In this document: piece by piece, positions 1 to 7,926 of the stretch
Position numbering within the stretch: the stretch's first letter is position 1
Layout: each line of letters opens with the position of its first letter
Source of the DNA: Clostridiales bacterium
Lineage (GTDB): Bacteria > Bacillota > Clostridia > Lachnospirales > Lachnospiraceae
DNA: 40,230 bases
Assembly: GCA_022778745.1 (NCBI GenBank)
Contig: JALFSR010000088.1
Span: forward strand, 1-40,230
Direction of reading: 5' to 3'
Program-made: the position numbers and the translations under genes
Notes under the pieces: model-generated
Told to the model about the DNA's origin: nothing
The model's input: the letters and a program-made list of their open reading frames with translations, nothing else
The model's database searches: none

Positions 1-27
1 TGCCTCTCGTTGTTCTTTTCTTCCCAT
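1..27 (-). CDS. Possible start of a gene running off the left edge
   Basis: An ATG at 27-25 opens a minus-strand frame that reads MGRKEQREA before the window ends. A purine-rich AAAGGCGG lies about 9 bases upstream and could be its ribosome site. Short basic starts of this kind are common in TetR-type regulators, but nine residues cannot identify a family. An imperfect inverted repeat (28-38 with 87-97) covers its upstream DNA and could be an operator. This is a guess at a partial gene, not an identification. Confidence 0.25.
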
Positions 28-97
28 AGTAACTGCCGCCTTTGCGAATCATTTTTTCTTTCAAAGATACCATAATTTTACAAAAACGGCAGTAACT
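28..97. repeat. Inverted repeat with long loop
   Basis: AGTAACTGCCG at 28-38 is complementary, with one mismatch, to CGGCAGTAACT at 87-97. It lies just upstream of the possible gene start at the left edge. It may be an operator or a terminator; there is no clear U-tract. From 98 to about 246 I see only AT-rich DNA. Confidence 0.35.
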
Positions 98-251
98 TTA
101 TAAACTTTTGTGCGAATAAAAATTTACTTTACAGTGCTGAACATGCTTTCATATTTTTTTAGCTTAAGTTTATTTTTTAATCCCAGTATGTCATCGTATT
201 CACATTCTTATCTTTTTTATGATTAAATAAATTTAACGGAAAATAATAGCC

Positions 252-303
252 GCCTTATATCCCCATAGCGAAAGCACGGAGCTTTACAGCGAACTTTGGT
301 AAT
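252..303 (+). repeat. Solo IS200/IS605-type end sequence (copy 1)
   Basis: The 18 bases 252-269 (GCCTTATATCCCCATAGC) are found exactly, as the reverse complement, at 1900-1917 inside the hairpin upstream of the broken tnpA. Both copies begin GCCTTATATCC in the same orientation and are followed by TTTGGTAAT (295-303 and 1921-1929). This makes them direct copies of one IS end, about 1.6 kb apart. This copy has lost the second hairpin arm. Confidence 0.5.
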
Positions 304-304
304 T

Positions 305-1027
305 TTATAAAGTTTCACTAGCAAGCCATTTTACAAACTCATCGGTTGTCATGCTAAATGCAACTTCCAAACTAGAATTTTTTAATATAATAAATTCAGA
401 CAAACCATACTCTGTCCCATTATCTGCCCAGTCATACGTATACCCCAATCTCGTCCATGGATAATAATCACCGAAATATGCTCCTACAATTGTCTGATCG
501 AACCAAGTTTTATGAGAGACAAGACTTGATCCATTTAAATCACCTTCGGATACTTGTTTTCTAATATCAGGCTGATATGCTGGACGAATCAGATCTTTCA
601 CATTGACCCAAAATGCAGTAAAGCGTGAACACTCATTCTTAATTGGAAGTCCCAACAATTGTGTAAATCGCTGCTTCCAATCAGTTACATCACTTGCGTG
701 GTTTTTATACCATGCAATCATTTCACAAGTTGTAAATACCCAAATCTCGCTCTTTTCATTCACAAACATACCACTCGTTGGATAATCGTCTGCTTCACTA
801 TGCCAAGAAACCATCAGTACCTTATCTTTATTATCATTCCATATGACCATATCCGAATTCTCATCAATCGTAACAAGCTGCTGAATTTCATCCGTTTCTG
901 CAAAAATTGCATCCCTGACTGCTGCATTATATTGTTCTTCACAAAAAGAGTCTTCTTCATTCTCTTTTCCACAAGAAATACACATAATTATACCCACAAA
1001 CAATAGCAAGCAAAAACAAACTATCAT
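305..1027 (-). CDS. Predicted lipoprotein of unknown function
   Basis: The frame extends to a GTG at 1036, but the ATG at 1027 is the better start because AAAAGG lies about 8 bases upstream of it. The product is about 240 residues. It begins with a hydrophobic stretch ending in a lipobox-like CISC, so Cys19 would be lipidated and the protein anchored outside the membrane. The mature part is acidic and rich in aromatic residues, with no catalytic motif I recognise. A C-terminal section with a YDW...GLSEF pattern recalls small lipoproteins that are annotated only as hypothetical in gut Clostridia. It sits alone between two IS-end copies, so it may be accessory or cargo DNA. Function unknown. 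Confidence 0.6.
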   Translation of the reverse strand: MIVCFCLLLFVGIIMCISCGKENEEDSFCEEQYNAAVRDAIFAETDEIQQLVTIDENSDMVIWNDNKDKVLMVSWHSEADDYPTSGMFVNEKSEIWVFTTCEMIAWYKNHASDVTDWKQRFTQLLGLPIKNECSRFTAFWVNVKDLIRPAYQPDIRKQVSEGDLNGSSLVSHKTWFDQTIVGAYFGDYYPWTRLGYTYDWADNGTEYGLSEFIILKNSSLEVAFSMTTDEFVKWLASETL

Positions 1028-1209
1028 TTTCATCACCTTTTACTTATTTTTTAACAAAAAATACATCATTTTCATTTATTAGTTTATCATAACCAAGTAA
1101 AGGCTATTAACAGTGATACTATACTCACTCATAGTAGCCTTGATTAACTCTGACTGATATTTCGTTGGATAGATTTTCACTGTTTCTGATAATTGCATTG
1201 AAACACCAC

Positions 1210-1602
1210 CTAAACACTTTTTTGATTTTCAATGTATTGTTTGATTACCGCAAGTGGAGCACCACCTACTGTTGATACAAAATAGCGATTAGTCCAAAGA
1301 CTGGGAAGTCTTGATTTTAGCCAAGAAAACTCTTGTCTTAATACACGAGAAGAATAACTTTTGATTTGTTTTACAGCCTTATGGATGTCGAATTGAGGGT
1401 CTACTTCCATAAGTATATGTACATGGTCAGGCATAATCTCCATCTCGATAATTTCGACATTGAGTTGGTCGCAAATTTCCTTAATCAGCTCCTTTCAGTG
1501 AACATCAACACCGTTTATTAGAACGGAACGCCGATACTTTGGACAAAATACCACATGATACTTACAAGAATAGACTACTTTATTATTTGATTTATATTCC
1601 AT
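1210..1602 (-). pseudogene. tnpA: IS200/IS605-type TnpA transposase, interrupted by a stop
   Basis: Reading from an ATG at 1602 gives about 35 residues (ending INGVDVH), then an in-frame TGA at 1497-1495. The same frame continues from KELIKEICDQ to the stop at 1210. The second half carries the Y1-transposase HUH motif (PDHVHIL) and the downstream IKQYIENQ helix with the expected catalytic Tyr. Overall length (about 130 codons) fits IS200 TnpA, a single-strand transposase that cuts and rejoins hairpin ends. With the stop it is probably inactive, unless a base is misread or readthrough occurs. Part of the region around the stop (1489-1519) is duplicated upstream of the M20 gene. A weak hairpin at 1100-1141 lies beyond its 3' end. 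Confidence 0.8.
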
Positions 1603-1875
1603 ATAACTATTATATATCTTAATGCTATCCAATGCAATATAAATCAGATAGATGATACGGTAAACGCAAGCTTTATGAACAAATTGTAAACAGATAGTTA
1701 CCTGAGAAAATATAGAGGTTATTTTTGTTTAATCTCAAGATTTGTAAATATTTAAAGCTTAATTCAATCTTATGCTTTTGTATTACTTCAACAAAAAACG
1801 CCTTGATTTTTTGTCGAAAAGAGAGATATGCGTTCACCGTAGATAGATGATACTAAACTAACGAAAGGGATTATA

Positions 1876-1920
1876 ATTGCCTTATATCCACTAGCTTTAG
1901 CTATGGGGATATAAGGCAAT
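1876..1920. repeat. IS200-type end hairpin (copy 2), upstream of tnpA
   Basis: ATTGCCTTATATCC at 1876-1889 pairs perfectly with 1907-1920, and an inner TAGC-TTTA-GCTA hairpin forms the tip. Read on the minus strand, a hairpin followed by GGATATAAGGC resembles the left end of the TnpB element at 8241-8270 (hairpin then GGGATATAAGC). I take it as the left end of the broken IS200 element. The DNA from 1603 to 1875 has no gene. It contains AGATAGATGATAC twice (1647-1659 and 1841-1853). Confidence 0.6.
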
Positions 1921-1958
1921 ATTTGGTAATACTTCATTTTGTTTTGCTATAGTTTTTC

Positions 1959-3185
1959 TTATTTGTGCTCTTCTAACCAACGCATTGCTGTGTAAGCATA
2001 CACTGCACTTCCCCCAGCAAGAACATCTTCATCAAATTTAACCATCGGATGATGTTGTGGATAACAATAACCCTTTTCTGGCTGACCTGCTGCCAATGCT
2101 AACATAACGGACGGCACTTCTTGACTTACATAGGCAAAATCTTCTGATCCTGCTGTTTTGGATGATTTTTGCCCAGAACTCATAGCAGCAAGCTCTGCTG
2201 CTGAAAATGCTTTTGATTTGCCTAACAGTTCTTTTACATATTTTTCTACGCAAAGAGATATCTGCTTATCATTTACCAATGTAGGACATCCGCTTCCAAA
2301 TGTAACTGTCGCCTCTGCCCGAAATGATTTTGCAATTCCCTCCGCAATCTGTATCATACGTTCTTTTATAAAAGAACGCATTTCTTCATCAAATGTACGA
2401 ATACTTCCACCCATCACAACTGTATCTGGAATCACATTAGGAGCCGTTCCTGCATTCATCGTTCCAATTGTCAAAACGGCACGATCATCCATTGCTAATT
2501 CTCTTGCATGAATTTCTTGAAGTGCAATCAAAATATGTGCGGCAACGTTCAAAGGATCGACACCTGTATTTGGCATAGAGCCATGACAGCCTTTTCCCTG
2601 AATGGTAATCTCAAAATAGTCTGCTGCCGGAGCACTAACGCCAGGTGAGGAAACAATAACTGTACCTGCTTCAAATGGCATTCCTGCCATAACATGAATC
2701 ATCAGTGCACCATCCACATTTGGATTTTTTAATACACCAGCTTCAATCATATCATGGGAACCTTCAAAAATTTCTTCTGCTGGCTGAAACATTAATTTTA
2801 CGGTTCCTTCGATTTCATCTTTATGTTCTTTTAATAACTGAGCGGCACCTAACATCATTGCTGTATGCATATCGTGTCCACATCCATGCATCTTTCCGTT
2901 TGTAGATTGAAAATCAACATCTGCTTCTTCTTTTATTGGCAATGCATCCATATCTCCACGAATTAAGAAAGTTTTTCCTTGTTTTTTTCCGCCTGCCAAA
3001 ACAACAATCCCTGCTTTTCCACATTCCATTGGCTCATATCCCATATGCTCTAATTGTGTTTTCACAAAAGCAATTGTTTCTTTTAAATCAAATCCTGTCT
3101 CTGCATGAGAATGTAAATATCTTCTTTCATATAAAAGTGTCTCCTGAAGCTTTTGAGCTTCTTCTAATAATTGTTTTGCTTCCAT
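1959..3185 (-). CDS. M20 family metallo-amidohydrolase (N-acyl amino acid hydrolase type)
   Basis: Soluble zinc or manganese peptidase-family enzyme that cleaves an acyl group from an amino acid or similar amide; the true substrate is unknown. The product of 408 residues has the family signatures GDMDALPI, HGCGHDMHTAMMLG (metal-binding Cys, His and Asp) and FQPAEE, followed by the dimerisation domain and a C-terminal AGSEDFAYVSQEVPS segment, as in hippurate/IAA-amino acid hydrolases and N-acetyldiaminopimelate deacetylase relatives. An open frame reaches 3311, but the ATG at 3185 is chosen: CTGAAAGGAG lies directly upstream, and the extra 42 residues are not family-like. That ribosome site lies in a 31-base stretch shared with the tnpA remnant. 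It follows nifU but is separated from it by 240 bp, so cotranscription is uncertain. Confidence 0.88.
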   Translation of the reverse strand: MEAKQLLEEAQKLQETLLYERRYLHSHAETGFDLKETIAFVKTQLEHMGYEPMECGKAGIVVLAGGKKQGKTFLIRGDMDALPIKEEADVDFQSTNGKMHGCGHDMHTAMMLGAAQLLKEHKDEIEGTVKLMFQPAEEIFEGSHDMIEAGVLKNPNVDGALMIHVMAGMPFEAGTVIVSSPGVSAPAADYFEITIQGKGCHGSMPNTGVDPLNVAAHILIALQEIHARELAMDDRAVLTIGTMNAGTAPNVIPDTVVMGGSIRTFDEEMRSFIKERMIQIAEGIAKSFRAEATVTFGSGCPTLVNDKQISLCVEKYVKELLGKSKAFSAAELAAMSSGQKSSKTAGSEDFAYVSQEVPSVMLALAAGQPEKGYCYPQHHPMVKFDEDVLAGGSAVYAYTAMRWLEEHK

Positions 3186-3190
3186 ATTAA

Positions 3191-3221
3191 CTCCTTTCAG
3201 TGAACATCCACATCGTTTATT
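3191..3221. repeat. 31-bp match to the interior of the tnpA remnant
   Basis: Positions 3191-3221 match 1489-1519 at 29 of 31 bases in the same orientation. The copy here supplies the ribosome-binding site of the M20 gene. On the minus strand both copies read, in the tnpA frame, as VDVH-stop-KEL. Similarity stops abruptly on both sides. Confidence 0.7.
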
Positions 3222-3426
3222 CAAATCATAAAGCCTCATGTTCGCATAGCGAAGAGATTTTATACTCTTATTGATAAAAAGGGATAACTCATTAGCTTTT
3301 TTTTGTTTCATCTGACCATATTCTTGATTGCTATCAAGTAGAAAGATGATTGAATTAGTCCTAATGATTTATCCCCTTTATTAAATATATTTATAATCAG
3401 AATGTTATCTTTCTTTTACCTTGGAT

Positions 3427-3867
3427 TTACCATTCTTCCCCTTCTTCTTCCTCACCAATATCACTTTTTGGCTTCTTAAGTCCCTCAATCTTAATATGAT
3501 GCTTTTCTGCATAATCCCAGAGTGCTGCATGAATTGCTTCTTCTGCTAACAGAGAACAGTGAACTTTTACTGGTGGCAAACCATCCAAAGCTTCCATAAC
3601 AGCCTTATTTGTCACTTTTAATGCTTCTTCTACTGTTAATCCCTTTACCATTTCTGTTGCCATGCTGCTTGTTGCAACTGCTGCACCACAACCAAATGTC
3701 TTAAATTTTGCCTCACGAATTACCTGTGTCTCTTCGTCAATATCTAAATACATACGCATAATGTCGCCGCATTTTGCGTTACCAACTGTTCCAACTCCAC
3801 TGGCTCCTTCAATTTCTCCTACATTACGTGGATTCTGAAAATGATCCATTACTTTTTCACTATACAT
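3427..3867 (-). CDS. nifU: Iron-sulfur cluster scaffold protein NifU/IscU
   Basis: Cytosolic scaffold on which Fe-S clusters are assembled with sulfur from the cysteine desulfurase. The 146-residue protein begins with the family start MYSEKVMDHFQNPRN and has the three cluster cysteines, C33 (NAKCGD), C60 (FGCGAA) and C104 (VHCSLL), with the conserved Asp35. After the U-type domain (about 1-125) the tail is short and acidic (GEEEEGEEW). It lacks the C-terminal Nfu domain of full-length NifU, as is usual in Clostridia. It lies 134 bp downstream of iscS in the order iscR-iscS-nifU. Start codon ATG at 3867, preceded by a GAAAAGAGGAAT-type site. Confidence 0.93.
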   Translation of the reverse strand: MYSEKVMDHFQNPRNVGEIEGASGVGTVGNAKCGDIMRMYLDIDEETQVIREAKFKTFGCGAAVATSSMATEMVKGLTVEEALKVTNKAVMEALDGLPPVKVHCSLLAEEAIHAALWDYAEKHHIKIEGLKKPKSDIGEEEEGEEW

Positions 3868-4001
3868 GATGATTCCTCTTTTCTATTGCTCTATACAAGT
3901 ACATTAACTTATTTTTTGTATTTTGCCTAAATCTAAATATTTCTATACTAATATCTCTAAAAAGCTGCAAACTTATCAATTCAATCATTGATTTCATTAT
4001 C

Positions 4002-5183
4002 TTATTTATGCTTTTTTACAAAATCTTCATACAATGGAGACATCTCACGAAGTCTTCCAACAATTCTCTTTAACTGCTCAATTACAAAATCAATATCTTC
4101 TTTTGTATTGTCTTCTCCAAGTGTCATACGAAGTGATCCATGTGCAATTTCATGTGGGAGTCCGATTGCAAGTAATACATGAGAAGGATCGAGTGATCCT
4201 GATGTACAGGCAGAACCAGAAGATGCACAAATTCCCTCCATATCTAACATGATTAACAGAGATTCTCCTTCAATAAACTGAAAACTGAAATTTACATTAC
4301 CTGGAAGACGTTTTGTTTTGCTTCCATTGATTCTTGTATATGGAATTTCTTTCATAATGCGTTCCATCATATAATCTCTCAGTTCAATTTCTTTTTCGGC
4401 ACGTTCTTTCATTGTTGCAACTGCAATCTCAACTGCCTTTCCAAGACCAACGATACCAGGAACGTTTTCTGTACCTGCACGTCGTCTTCTTTCCTGAGCA
4501 CCTCCGTGAATGAGAGGACCGATCTTAATTCCTTTACGAATATATAAAAATCCAATTCCTTTCGGACCATTTAACTTATGTCCGCTTGCACTAAGCATAT
4601 CAATATTCATCTCATCTGCATTAATTGGAATCTGACCAAATGCCTGAACTGCATCGGTGTGGAACAATACGCCATGCTTATGTGCAATCGCACCGAGTTC
4701 TTTGATCGGTTCTACTGTTCCGATCTCATTATTTGCAAACATAATTGTCACAAGAACCGTATCCGGACGAATTGCAGCCTCTAAATCTTCTGGTTTTACA
4801 ATTCCATTTTCATCTACATCCAAATATGTGACTTCATATCCATGCTTCTCCAAATATTCGCATGTATGAAGCACTGCATGATGTTCAATTTTTGATGTGA
4901 TAATGTGCTTTCCTTTAGAAGCATATGCGTCAGCAGTCGCCTTAATTGCCCAGTTATCTGACTCAGAACCTCCAGCTGTAAAATAAATATCTCTGTCTGG
5001 AACACCTAATGCGTCTCCAATTGTCTTTCTTGCATGTTGAATTGCAGTTTTGCTTTTTGATGCAAAGTCATATACAGAAGATGCATTTCCGTAATTTTGT
5101 GTAAAATATGGCAGCATTGCCTCTACTACTTCTGGACGTGTTGCAGTTGTTGCCGCATGATCCAGATAAATTAATTTCTTCAT
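4002..5183 (-). CDS. iscS: Cysteine desulfurase (NifS/IscS)
   Basis: PLP enzyme that takes sulfur from cysteine, leaving alanine, and passes the persulfide to the NifU scaffold and to tRNA thiolation. The product of 393 residues starts [13 protein letters not shown]. It has the PLP lysine K203 in [11 protein letters not shown], the cofactor-contacting HTDAVQAFG, and the mobile persulfide Cys326 in [10 protein letters not shown]. The open frame extends 16 codons further to 5231, but GGAAAGGAA lies at the right distance for the ATG at 5183. It lies between iscR and nifU on the same strand. A stable hairpin (5249-5280) occupies the gap to iscR and could be a processing or partial-termination site. 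Confidence 0.94.
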   Translation of the reverse strand: MKKLIYLDHAATTATRPEVVEAMLPYFTQNYGNASSVYDFASKSKTAIQHARKTIGDALGVPDRDIYFTAGGSESDNWAIKATADAYASKGKHIITSKIEHHAVLHTCEYLEKHGYEVTYLDVDENGIVKPEDLEAAIRPDTVLVTIMFANNEIGTVEPIKELGAIAHKHGVLFHTDAVQAFGQIPINADEMNIDMLSASGHKLNGPKGIGFLYIRKGIKIGPLIHGGAQERRRRAGTENVPGIVGLGKAVEIAVATMKERAEKEIELRDYMMERIMKEIPYTRINGSKTKRLPGNVNFSFQFIEGESLLIMLDMEGICASSGSACTSGSLDPSHVLLAIGLPHEIAHGSLRMTLGEDNTKEDIDFVIEQLKRIVGRLREMSPLYEDFVKKHK

Positions 5184-5248
5184 AATTATTAATTCCTTTC
5201 CTAGCCATCTATAATTATCATGTTCAAACAAAATTTCATGATACCTGT

Positions 5249-5280
5249 GGATTGCTATACACTGCGTGTTACCGCAATCC
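5249..5280 (-). promoter_or_regulatory. Intercistronic hairpin between iscR and iscS
   Basis: GGATTGC at 5249-5255 pairs with GCAATCC at 5274-5280, and the inner bases ATACAC/GTGT extend the stem. No U-tract follows on the minus strand. It could mark an mRNA processing or stability site that separates levels of the regulator from the enzymes. Confidence 0.45.
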
Positions 5281-5354
5281 TTTAGTTTAGTATATTCTTT
5301 TTTTGTTATACCCGAAACGAAAAATCACTTTTTTTCATCACATCCGGATACCCC

Positions 5355-5795
5355 TCATTTCTCTCCTTCATGTTCGAGCAGCAGTGCTTTGCTTTGTTCT
5401 ACTAACTCGTCCAGCGTAATATGATTGATTGTATGCTGAATGCTGCCATTAATTTTCTGCCAGACATATTTTGTAACACAGAGCTGAGAAACTTCGCATT
5501 TTGTCTCGTTGATTTCAGGACAATTTACAATTGATAAATCTCCTTCCAAACATCGAAGAATATCTCCAACCGAAATATCTGAGGGATTTTTTGCCAGATG
5601 ATAACCACCAGCAGCACCTCGGACGCTTTCCACAAGTCCTGATCGTTTCATCTTGGCAATAATTTGTTCTAAATAGCGCTCTGAAATCCCTTGTCTCATA
5701 GAAATGCTTTTAATCGAGACCGGTTCCTGCTCGCTATGTATCGCCAAATCTACAATAGCACGAAGACCATATCTTCCTTTGCTTGTCAATTTCAT
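5355..5795 (-). CDS. iscR: Rrf2-family Fe-S regulator IscR
   Basis: Winged-helix DNA-binding regulator that senses Fe-S cluster status. The 146-residue protein starts MKLTSKGRYGLRAIVDLA, with a helix-turn-helix around 28-50 (ISERYLEQI) and the wing GAAGGYHLAK near 60-69. It has three closely spaced cysteines, C92, C100 and C106, which are the cluster-ligand pattern of IscR-type Rrf2 proteins. It is the first gene of iscR-iscS-nifU. Its promoter has a palindrome placed just after the -10 element, so autorepression is likely. That is inferred from the site position and from family behaviour. Confidence 0.92.
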   Translation of the reverse strand: MKLTSKGRYGLRAIVDLAIHSEQEPVSIKSISMRQGISERYLEQIIAKMKRSGLVESVRGAAGGYHLAKNPSDISVGDILRCLEGDLSIVNCPEINETKCEVSQLCVTKYVWQKINGSIQHTINHITLDELVEQSKALLLEHEGEK

Positions 5796-5811
5796 ATTGA
5801 TACCTCATGTA

Positions 5812-5834
5812 AAGCGGACATTCGGAATCCGCTT
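5812..5834. repeat. Leader hairpin GCGGA...TCCGC (recurrent element, copy 1)
   Basis: AAGCGGA at 5812-5818 pairs with TCCGCTT at 5828-5834, in the iscR leader. Related hairpins lie at 13975-13997 and 33585-33617, also in upstream regions of genes. Confidence 0.4.
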
Positions 5835-5842
5835 CGATAATT

Positions 5843-5859
5843 CCCACTAAATTAGTAGG
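5843..5859. promoter_or_regulatory. Probable IscR/Rrf2 operator at the iscR start site
   Basis: A 17-bp palindrome, CC-C-ACTAA-A-TTAGT-A-GG, with one mismatched pair. On the minus strand it begins about 16 bases after the -10 hexamer of the iscR promoter, so a bound protein would block initiation. Rrf2 regulators bind palindromes of this size and general form. Confidence 0.6.
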
Positions 5860-5874
5860 ATTTTTTCTAGTCCT

Positions 5875-5903
5875 AGAATAGCACTCTTCTATTTATATGT
5901 CAA
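5875..5903 (-). promoter_or_regulatory. Promoter of iscR-iscS-nifU
   Basis: On the minus strand TTGACA (5903-5898), a 17-bp spacer and TATTCT (5880-5875): a near-consensus housekeeping promoter reading into iscR. Confidence 0.75.
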
Positions 5904-6006
5904 GAGGGTTTTCTTGTTTTTTCTTCTGCACATTACATACTAATTACAAAATCATGCTCTTTTTTCAAGTAAATCTTTCATCTATCTCTTTAATCAATAA
6001 TAAAAA

Positions 6007-6086
6007 AAGATCTTTCCAATAAAAGTATTCTCCATGTTTCGTAAAATACTCGAAACAGACAAAAATACTGCTTTTGAAAAGATCTT
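6007..6086 (-). terminator. Terminator downstream of the TnpB-like locus
   Basis: On the minus strand an outer stem (6086-6077 with 6015-6007, AAGATCTT core) encloses a further paired region and an inner GTTTCG/CGAAAC hairpin (6036-6041 with 6051-6056). A run of seven T follows directly. It would end transcripts that come from the TnpB-like gene and the structured stretch after it. Confidence 0.65.
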
Positions 6087-6096
6087 GTTGTTTTAC

Positions 6097-6352
6097 TTAT
6101 ATTTTGTTTTTGTGCTCTTTCTGAGACTATCGAGCTAATTTTTATATATTCGATACTGAAACTACATTTTCATGCGCCCTTTGCTCTGATAACTTTGAAT
6201 GGTAACCGAAGTAATCCAAACACTTGCTATGTTCACAAAAGATTTTGCTGTATATCCTTTGATATAACAGCCTAGGCTCGTTTCCCAACCTGATGCCTTA
6301 TTTTCTTGTTACGAGATATAGTAAATTATTCACCACCGATAGAGGTGGAAAT
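6097..6352 (-). ncRNA. Candidate guide (omega/reRNA-like) RNA downstream of the TnpB-like gene
   Basis: The 350 bases after the TnpB-like stop contain a set of stems richer in G and C than the surroundings. These are CCACC/GGTGG at 6333-6348, GCTGTATATC with GATATaACAGC at 6247-6271 (10 pairs, one bulge, 4-base loop), a short CGAA-loop stem near 6201-6217, and TATCGA/TCGATA at 6128-6155. The block ends in a strong terminator. TnpB and its nuclease-dead relatives take their guide RNA from exactly this position, with the guide at the 3' end. If so, the guide would lie roughly at 6087-6125. The structure is seen; the role is inferred. An alternative is a long structured 3' UTR or a fossil IS end. 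Confidence 0.45.
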
Positions 6353-6447
6353 ATTCTTTCTTGGTTGTTAAATAAATCCGTTGTATTTGGTTTATCTGTT
6401 CCAAATACCATGTAATTTTTGTTAAATATCTTCTCTTTGTTGTTTTT

Positions 6448-7875
6448 TTAGGCAGTCTCGCCTATTTTTAATATATGCAGTTTTTCATCCAGATTACTCT
6501 GATAGTTTTTGCAAAGCTGTATGAACGTAGGAAAACAGTTTTGACATTCAGATAAATTTATAGTGTTTGTAAATTGATCTATATGAGTGAGTAAAAATGC
6601 AGTGTATACATTTTTCAATACGGAGTAGCCTTGCACAGATTGCCAGAGATTATTATTCTTTGCATTGACATTCGCAACTCCTAAAGACTCCAGGTGTTCA
6701 CTGCTAATCTGATACACCTGTCCACCTGCATTTTTCATCTTATAAATCAGGATCTGTAGAAATGTACCAGGTGCGGCACTTGGAGGTTTTCCGCTGAAAA
6801 AATATCGTTCTTTCTTTTTTTCAGCAGGTCTCGGTGTCTTACGCATATCATTCCATGAGAGTTCTCTTGTTACAAGCTGATCTCCCATTTGTATGATTTG
6901 ACGAGCCAGTACACAGTAATCCTGCTTTCTTATCGCTGTCAATTTACGGAAAAGTTCTTTTCGTCTCTGACGTGCGATCTCATATCGTTTTGAGTGACGC
7001 CATTTTAAATTTCCAAAACGCACTTTACCGTTTTGATCGAAATTATTTGGATTTGTTTTGTAAGCACTTCTATGCATATATGCTTTCAACTTGTTAATTT
7101 CGTTTTGATAGTGAACATATGATACTGGCAATTCAACCACTTTAACCTCATCATTTGTGGCAAGTGCAATTTGACCTGATCTCACATCTAAACCGATTTT
7201 TCCAGGCTTTGAAATAATATCACTCTTTTTAACTGGACTAACTCCTGCAAATACTAAATCTACATAATAATGCCATCTATTTTTTATTTTCTGGCGTTTT
7301 AAATGACAAAGACGAACTGTATTTTTCATAGTATCTCTCTCATACTGAGAGTTTTTATGAAAACGAACTGGCATTTCAAGACCTTTCCAAATGACTACTC
7401 CATCTTTATAACGAATGGATGTATTATTTGTTTTTCCACTTAAGGCCAATAATTCGCCTGGTTTCTTATAAGTAACTTTTCGTCCTTTGCCCTTCATAAC
7501 CGTGTAGATTGCTTTCCATACATTAGCAGCTAAGTTCTGACTTACTGGACTATCTATATTTTCTTTGAAATACTGCCGATAAGGTGTTGCATCTCTGGAC
7601 AGCTCAAACTTTCCCAAACTATATTTACGGGCAAGCTGATCCAAAGATCGATAAATTTCTTTTCGTTCCTTTGCATCTGATGTTTCACTCAAACTGCGTC
7701 GTAACGTACGATACTGGTTACTTTGACACATTTGAGTATACCGAGTATATGCCTTTCTTAACATCGCGTTATAAATATTCTCAGCTACCGCGTATCGTTT
7801 TTCGAGAATATCTTCTTGCCATCGTTGAGTTTGAAGAGGTAATGTTAAGATATAATACGAACTATCTTTCCCCAT
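6448..7875 (-). CDS. TnpB-like protein with degenerate RuvC site (TldR-like candidate)
   Basis: A 475-residue homologue of the RNA-guided nuclease TnpB (IS605 OrfB). The N-terminal half is helical and basic, as in the RNA-binding part. RuvC-I is present (KIGLDVRSGQIALAT, Asp230). In RuvC-II the pattern TEKLSYKA, known to me from active members of this subfamily, reads TRELSWND here, so the catalytic Glu position is Arg337 with Glu338 shifted by one. In RuvC-III the usual QRDLYSAFLA reads LKNVYTAFLL, so Asp becomes Asn422. The CxxC...CxxC zinc ribbon between them (about 390-420) has no Cys at all. The frame is long and intact. These losses are what defines TldR proteins, TnpB derivatives that act as RNA-guided repressors without cutting. 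GAGG lies just ahead of the ATG at 7875. The subfamily alignment is from memory. Confidence 0.75.
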   Translation of the reverse strand: MGKDSSYYILTLPLQTQRWQEDILEKRYAVAENIYNAMLRKAYTRYTQMCQSNQYRTLRRSLSETSDAKERKEIYRSLDQLARKYSLGKFELSRDATPYRQYFKENIDSPVSQNLAANVWKAIYTVMKGKGRKVTYKKPGELLALSGKTNNTSIRYKDGVVIWKGLEMPVRFHKNSQYERDTMKNTVRLCHLKRQKIKNRWHYYVDLVFAGVSPVKKSDIISKPGKIGLDVRSGQIALATNDEVKVVELPVSYVHYQNEINKLKAYMHRSAYKTNPNNFDQNGKVRFGNLKWRHSKRYEIARQRRKELFRKLTAIRKQDYCVLARQIIQMGDQLVTRELSWNDMRKTPRPAEKKKERYFFSGKPPSAAPGTFLQILIYKMKNAGGQVYQISSEHLESLGVANVNAKNNNLWQSVQGYSVLKNVYTAFLLTHIDQFTNTINLSECQNCFPTFIQLCKNYQSNLDEKLHILKIGETA

Positions 7876-7886
7876 AAATCTACCTC

Positions 7887-7915
7887 AAATCCTTAAATAT
7901 GATATTTAAGGATTT
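7887..7915. promoter_or_regulatory. Perfect 29-bp palindrome in front of the TnpB-like gene
   Basis: AAATCCTTAAATAT (7887-7900), one central base, then its exact complement (7902-7915). It lies between the 51-codon ORF and the TnpB-like start, and touches the GAGG ribosome site. No U-tract follows on either strand, so it is not a simple terminator. It could be an operator, or an mRNA hairpin that controls translation. Confidence 0.65.
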
Positions 7916-7926
7916 CTGTCTCATCA

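Noticed and set aside
3186-3311. 42-residue N-terminal extension of the M20 enzyme
   Set aside because: The extra codons are not family-like, lack a ribosome site and contain the tnpA-like patch. The ATG at 3185 has AAAGGAG.
6298-6411. A 37-codon minus-strand ORF downstream of the TnpB-like gene
   Set aside because: No ribosome site, no family resemblance, and it overlaps the CCACC/GGTGG stem of the structured stretch. A chance frame seems more likely.
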